Shown piece by piece: positions 6,340 to 8,171 of a stretch of 8,171 bases of DNA. This DNA comes from Roseburia sp. CAG:303. GTDB taxonomy: Bacteria > Bacillota > Clostridia > Lachnospirales > Lachnospiraceae. The translations under genes and the position numbers were made by a program. Every line of letters starts with the position of its first letter. Position 1 is the first letter of the stretch. The notes beneath the pieces were generated by a model. That model was not told the origin of the DNA, searched no databases, and saw only the letters and a list, made by a program, of their open reading frames with translations. Location of the stretch: contig FR900182.1 in NCBI GenBank assembly GCA_000437755.1, positions 29,744 to 37,914 of the forward strand, given 5' to 3'.

Positions 6340-8010
6340 ATGAATAAGGTCACATATGAAAATCAGGGAAATAATACCTATCTCGTTTATGAGATAACAG
6401 AAAATGATATTATTGACAATTTAAGCCTAGGAATGATTAATAATAACCGGATTCCGGGGCTTGCATCCGTAATCTATACTCAATTAGATAACCGGAAATT
6501 CTTAAAGTACAATATCACTGCAAAGGTGTCAGCAACTACGTTTCTGGCAGGAGCAGTAAGTAAAAACCGTATGCTCGGTGTATTTTCCGGAGTATCAAAA
6601 GCACTGCTGTCCGCAGAAGAATATATGCTGGATGCAAATACTATATTGCTTGATTTGGATTATATTTTTGTGGATGTCAGCACCTGTGAAGCAGAACTGA
6701 TTTGTCTGCCGATTCAGATGGAGGAAAAGAATAATGATGTAGTATCATTTTTCAAAAATATCGTATTCTCAGTTACATACGATCAGACAGAAAATTGTGA
6801 TTATGTAGCAAAGATTATCAGTTGTCTGAATAATCATTCTAGCTTTTCATTGTCTAATTTCATGCAGACGATAGATGAACTGAATGGAAAACGTATTAAT
6901 CTTCAGGAACTTCAGAATTCCCAGCAGCTACATCCGGTGCAGAAGCAGGTTGTTAATACGGAGATATTGCCTAATACAGGTGTAAGATCTGGAATGGAAC
7001 AGACGCAGCAGGTAAACGTCGTAGACAATCAGAGTAGGAATCAGAATGTAACCCCTGATATAGTGATACCACGGCGCATAGATGATTCAAATTTGTTTAA
7101 AGAGTATGATAGATCGGTAAATGCATCGGTAGAAAAAAAAGTAAAACTAGATAACACTAGGAAAGCAAGAGATAAAAATCAGAGACAGGAAATTAAGCCG
7201 GATTGGAGTGTGCCTGGAGCACCGTTAGATAAGGGAATACGTTCGGCAGTGGATGGAAATCAGCAGCAAATAAAATCAACAACAATAGAACCAAACAATC
7301 AGGTAACCAAAACGTATTCGGTACATCCGCCGATTTCACCATATCCACCACAACCAGTAAAGAAACAGGGATTTTTCAGTAAAATATTTGGAAAAAAGCA
7401 GTCACAGCAGCCGCCATATCCACCGCAGCCGGTAACACCACCAGGAGGAAAAGGCCAATGGCCACCGCGACCGGTAACACCACCAGGAGGAGGAAATGGC
7501 CAGCAGCCACAGAAGATGGTAACACCACCAGGAGGAGGAAATGGTCAGCAGTCACAGAAGCCGGTAACACCACCAGGAGGAGGAAATGGCCAGTGGCCAC
7601 CGCAAGCGGTAAACCCGTCACAACCGGCTCGATATATGGATTTTGGAGAAACGACGGTATTAAGTAGTGAAATGACAAATGGGGAAACATCCGTATTAAG
7701 CAGCTTACAGGAAGTGAAGCCATATCTTGTGCGTAAAAAGACAGGTCAGAAGGTTACGATAGAAGGACCGGTATTTAAAATCGGAAAAGAGCATAATTAT
7801 GTAGATTATTTCATTGCGGATAATTCAGCAATCAGCCGCAGTCATGCCAATATTGTGGTAAAAGGAAATGATTACTTTATTGTAGATACAAATTCAAAAA
7901 ATCATACCTATGTAAATGGACGGATGATACAAAGCAATGTGGAAACACCATTAACACATGGAAGTATGGTAAAACTGGCAAATGAAGAATTTGAATTCAG
8001 GATGTATTAA
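6340..8010 (+). CDS. DUF6382-FHA cytoplasmic regulatory protein
   Basis: The protein has 556 residues and no signal peptide or membrane helix. Residues about 1-190 match my recollection of DUF6382 domains: NTYLVYEI, a GMINNNRIPG segment, KYNITAKVSATTFL, and the YMLDANTILLDLDYIFVD core with downstream LICLPI. A long polar linker follows (about 190-435), with Gln/Asn-rich and then Pro/Gly-rich repeats and a GFFSKIFGKK insert at 344-353. Two near-identical motifs, GETTVLSS (436-443) and GETSVLSS (448-455), precede the FHA domain at about 459-556. The FHA landmarks are FKIGK (479-483), ISRSHANI (498-505) and NSKNHTYVNG (518-527). FHA domains bind phosphothreonine peptides. Proteins of this build sit beside PP2C phosphatases and kinases in clostridial Tad loci, so a phospho-dependent control role is inferred. 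ATG is preceded by AAAGAAAGGA with 9 nt spacing. Codon composition is visibly less AT-rich than in the upstream genes. Confidence 0.87.
   Translation: MNKVTYENQGNNTYLVYEITENDIIDNLSLGMINNNRIPGLASVIYTQLDNRKFLKYNITAKVSATTFLAGAVSKNRMLGVFSGVSKALLSAEEYMLDANTILLDLDYIFVDVSTCEAELICLPIQMEEKNNDVVSFFKNIVFSVTYDQTENCDYVAKIISCLNNHSSFSLSNFMQTIDELNGKRINLQELQNSQQLHPVQKQVVNTEILPNTGVRSGMEQTQQVNVVDNQSRNQNVTPDIVIPRRIDDSNLFKEYDRSVNASVEKKVKLDNTRKARDKNQRQEIKPDWSVPGAPLDKGIRSAVDGNQQQIKSTTIEPNNQVTKTYSVHPPISPYPPQPVKKQGFFSKIFGKKQSQQPPYPPQPVTPPGGKGQWPPRPVTPPGGGNGQQPQKMVTPPGGGNGQQSQKPVTPPGGGNGQWPPQAVNPSQPARYMDFGETTVLSSEMTNGETSVLSSLQEVKPYLVRKKTGQKVTIEGPVFKIGKEHNYVDYFIADNSAISRSHANIVVKGNDYFIVDTNSKNHTYVNGRMIQSNVETPLTHGSMVKLANEEFEFRMY
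7431..7607 (+). repeat. in-frame 45-bp tandem repeat coding a Pro/Gly-rich linker
   Basis: There are four consecutive units, beginning with GGTAACACCACCAGGAGG at 7431, 7473, 7518 and 7563. The first unit is 42 bp and the rest 45 bp; a fifth degenerate start (GGTAAACC) is at 7608. Each unit encodes about 15 residues of the type VTPPGGGNGQQPQKP. Units 1 and 4 carry QWPP where units 2 and 3 carry QQ(P/S)QK. The near-identity at DNA level indicates recent duplication. Because the unit is a multiple of three and free of stops, copy-number change would alter linker length without frameshift. Confidence 0.92.
7645..7704 (+). other. tandem GET(T/S)VLSS candidate phosphothreonine motifs
   Basis: Residues 436-443 (GETTVLSS) and 448-455 (GETSVLSS) of the FHA protein are a peptide duplication with a 36-bp period. 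Third codon positions have diverged (GGAGAAACGACGG against GGGGAAACATCCG), so the peptide looks maintained by selection rather than freshly copied. They lie immediately before the FHA domain, the same relative place as the ETTSVF phosphorylation site of GarA/OdhI in actinobacteria. A regulatory phosphosite is inferred, not shown. Confidence 0.6.
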
Positions 8011-8063
8011 GATACCAGGGACGGATTGTGGGAGTGCATAGCACGGAACAATCCGTAGGTATC
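8011..8063 (+). other. three-tier stem-loop between the FHA and phosphatase genes
   Basis: The element starts directly after the FHA stop codon. It has three perfectly complementary arms: GATACC 8011-8016 with GGTATC 8058-8063 (6 bp), ACGGATTGT 8021-8029 with ACAATCCGT 8048-8056 (9 bp), and GTGC 8034-8037 with GCAC 8041-8044 (4 bp, ATA loop). The arms are separated by purine-rich internal loops, AGGG/A and GGGA/GGA. The sequence after it is ATATTATTAAG, so there is no U-tract, and it is not a standard Rho-independent terminator. It leaves the next ribosome binding site (8077-8082) free. It may be a transcript-processing or stability element, a weak attenuator or a protein-binding inverted repeat. 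Confidence 0.75.
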
Positions 8064-8090
8064 ATATTATTAAGCAAGGGAGAATGGCTT

Positions 8091-8171
8091 ATGGAATTTA
8101 AGATAGCAGCGGCTACAGACGTAGGAATAAAAAAGAAGACAAATCAGGACAGCCTGATGGTCCGGCATTTT
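8091..8171 (+). CDS. PP2C-family Ser/Thr protein phosphatase, 3'-partial
   Basis: Only the first 27 codons are in the window, cut by its right edge. The start is well supported by AGGGAG at 8077-8082, 8 nt before ATG. The visible sequence, MEFKIAAATDVGIKKKTNQD then SLMVRHF, contains the N-terminal PP2C signature D-x-G-x-x-(R/K)-x-x-N-Q-D-S. D20 of the NQD triplet is expected to be a metal ligand. PP2C phosphatases remove phosphate from Ser/Thr using two metal ions, and bacterial members typically oppose Hanks-type kinases. Placement 80 bp after a phosphothreonine-binding FHA protein supports a shared signalling role. K15 occupies the place where many PP2C enzymes have the phosphate-contacting arginine. 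The remaining metal-binding motifs (DGMGG and later aspartates) lie beyond the window, so activity cannot be judged. Confidence 0.85.
   Translation, partial: MEFKIAAATDVGIKKKTNQDSLMVRHF

Noticed and set aside
7376..7723. 115-codon open frame on the - strand and a 69-codon Arg-rich frame on the + strand (7458-7667) across the repeat region
   Set aside because: Both arise because the 45-bp stop-free repeat stays open in several frames. Neither has a ribosome binding site or a recognisable protein, and the FHA reading frame clearly owns this region.
8030..8047. Kink-turn in the upper internal loop of the hairpin
   Set aside because: The GGGA/GGA loop does not give clean tandem G-A pairs with a 3-nt bulge, so the motif cannot be supported.
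8011..8063. The hairpin as an intrinsic terminator or a known riboswitch
   Set aside because: No U-tract follows the stem, and it is too short and simple to match any riboswitch class I can recall. It is reported as a structured element of unknown role instead.

Overview
The window is AT-rich and every supported gene lies on the + strand, so it reads as part of one long operon. Spacing between genes is tight (about 12 to 80 bp). The gene set is a small GxGD prepilin peptidase, TadE-like pseudopilins, a very large TadG-like protein of the DUF5702 type, an FHA protein with a DUF6382-like N-terminus, and a PP2C phosphatase. This is the composition I associate with Tad/Flp-type pilus or secretion loci of Clostridia, especially Lachnospiraceae. 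The low G+C, strong AGGTG-type ribosome binding sites and lysine/asparagine-rich proteins agree. Genus and species cannot be told from this sequence.

Layout. 2-559: nearly complete prepilin peptidase, cut at its 5' end by the window edge. 576-1919: membrane-anchored protein with TPR-like helices and WG repeats. 1932-2378: small protein with two membrane helices and a DUF3592-like middle. 2400-3044: TadE-like pseudopilin with a G|MIMIE processing site. 3066-5684: 872-residue TadG/DUF5702-like protein, probably starting at TTG. 5720-6295: second TadE-like pseudopilin with a G|SITLE site. 6340-8010: cytoplasmic DUF6382-FHA protein with a proline/glycine-rich 45-bp repeat linker and two GET(T/S)VLSS motifs just before the FHA domain. 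8011-8063: a strong three-tier hairpin with no U-tract. 8091-8171: start of a PP2C-family phosphatase, cut by the window end.

How the genes may work together (inference from family knowledge). The peptidase would trim the two TadE-like proteins. These and the large TadG-like protein would form the minor-pilin or envelope part of the apparatus. The WG-repeat and DUF3592-like proteins look like lineage-specific envelope accessories. The FHA protein and phosphatase look like a phosphothreonine control module on the cytoplasmic side, with the tandem GET(T/S)VLSS motifs as candidate kinase targets. The motor ATPase (TadA/CpaF), the TadB/TadC platform proteins, the major Flp pilin and a Ser/Thr kinase are not in the window and would be expected in the flanks.

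No tRNA, rRNA, CRISPR array, insertion sequence, convincing promoter or canonical intrinsic terminator was seen. No gene-free stretch exceeds 80 bp.
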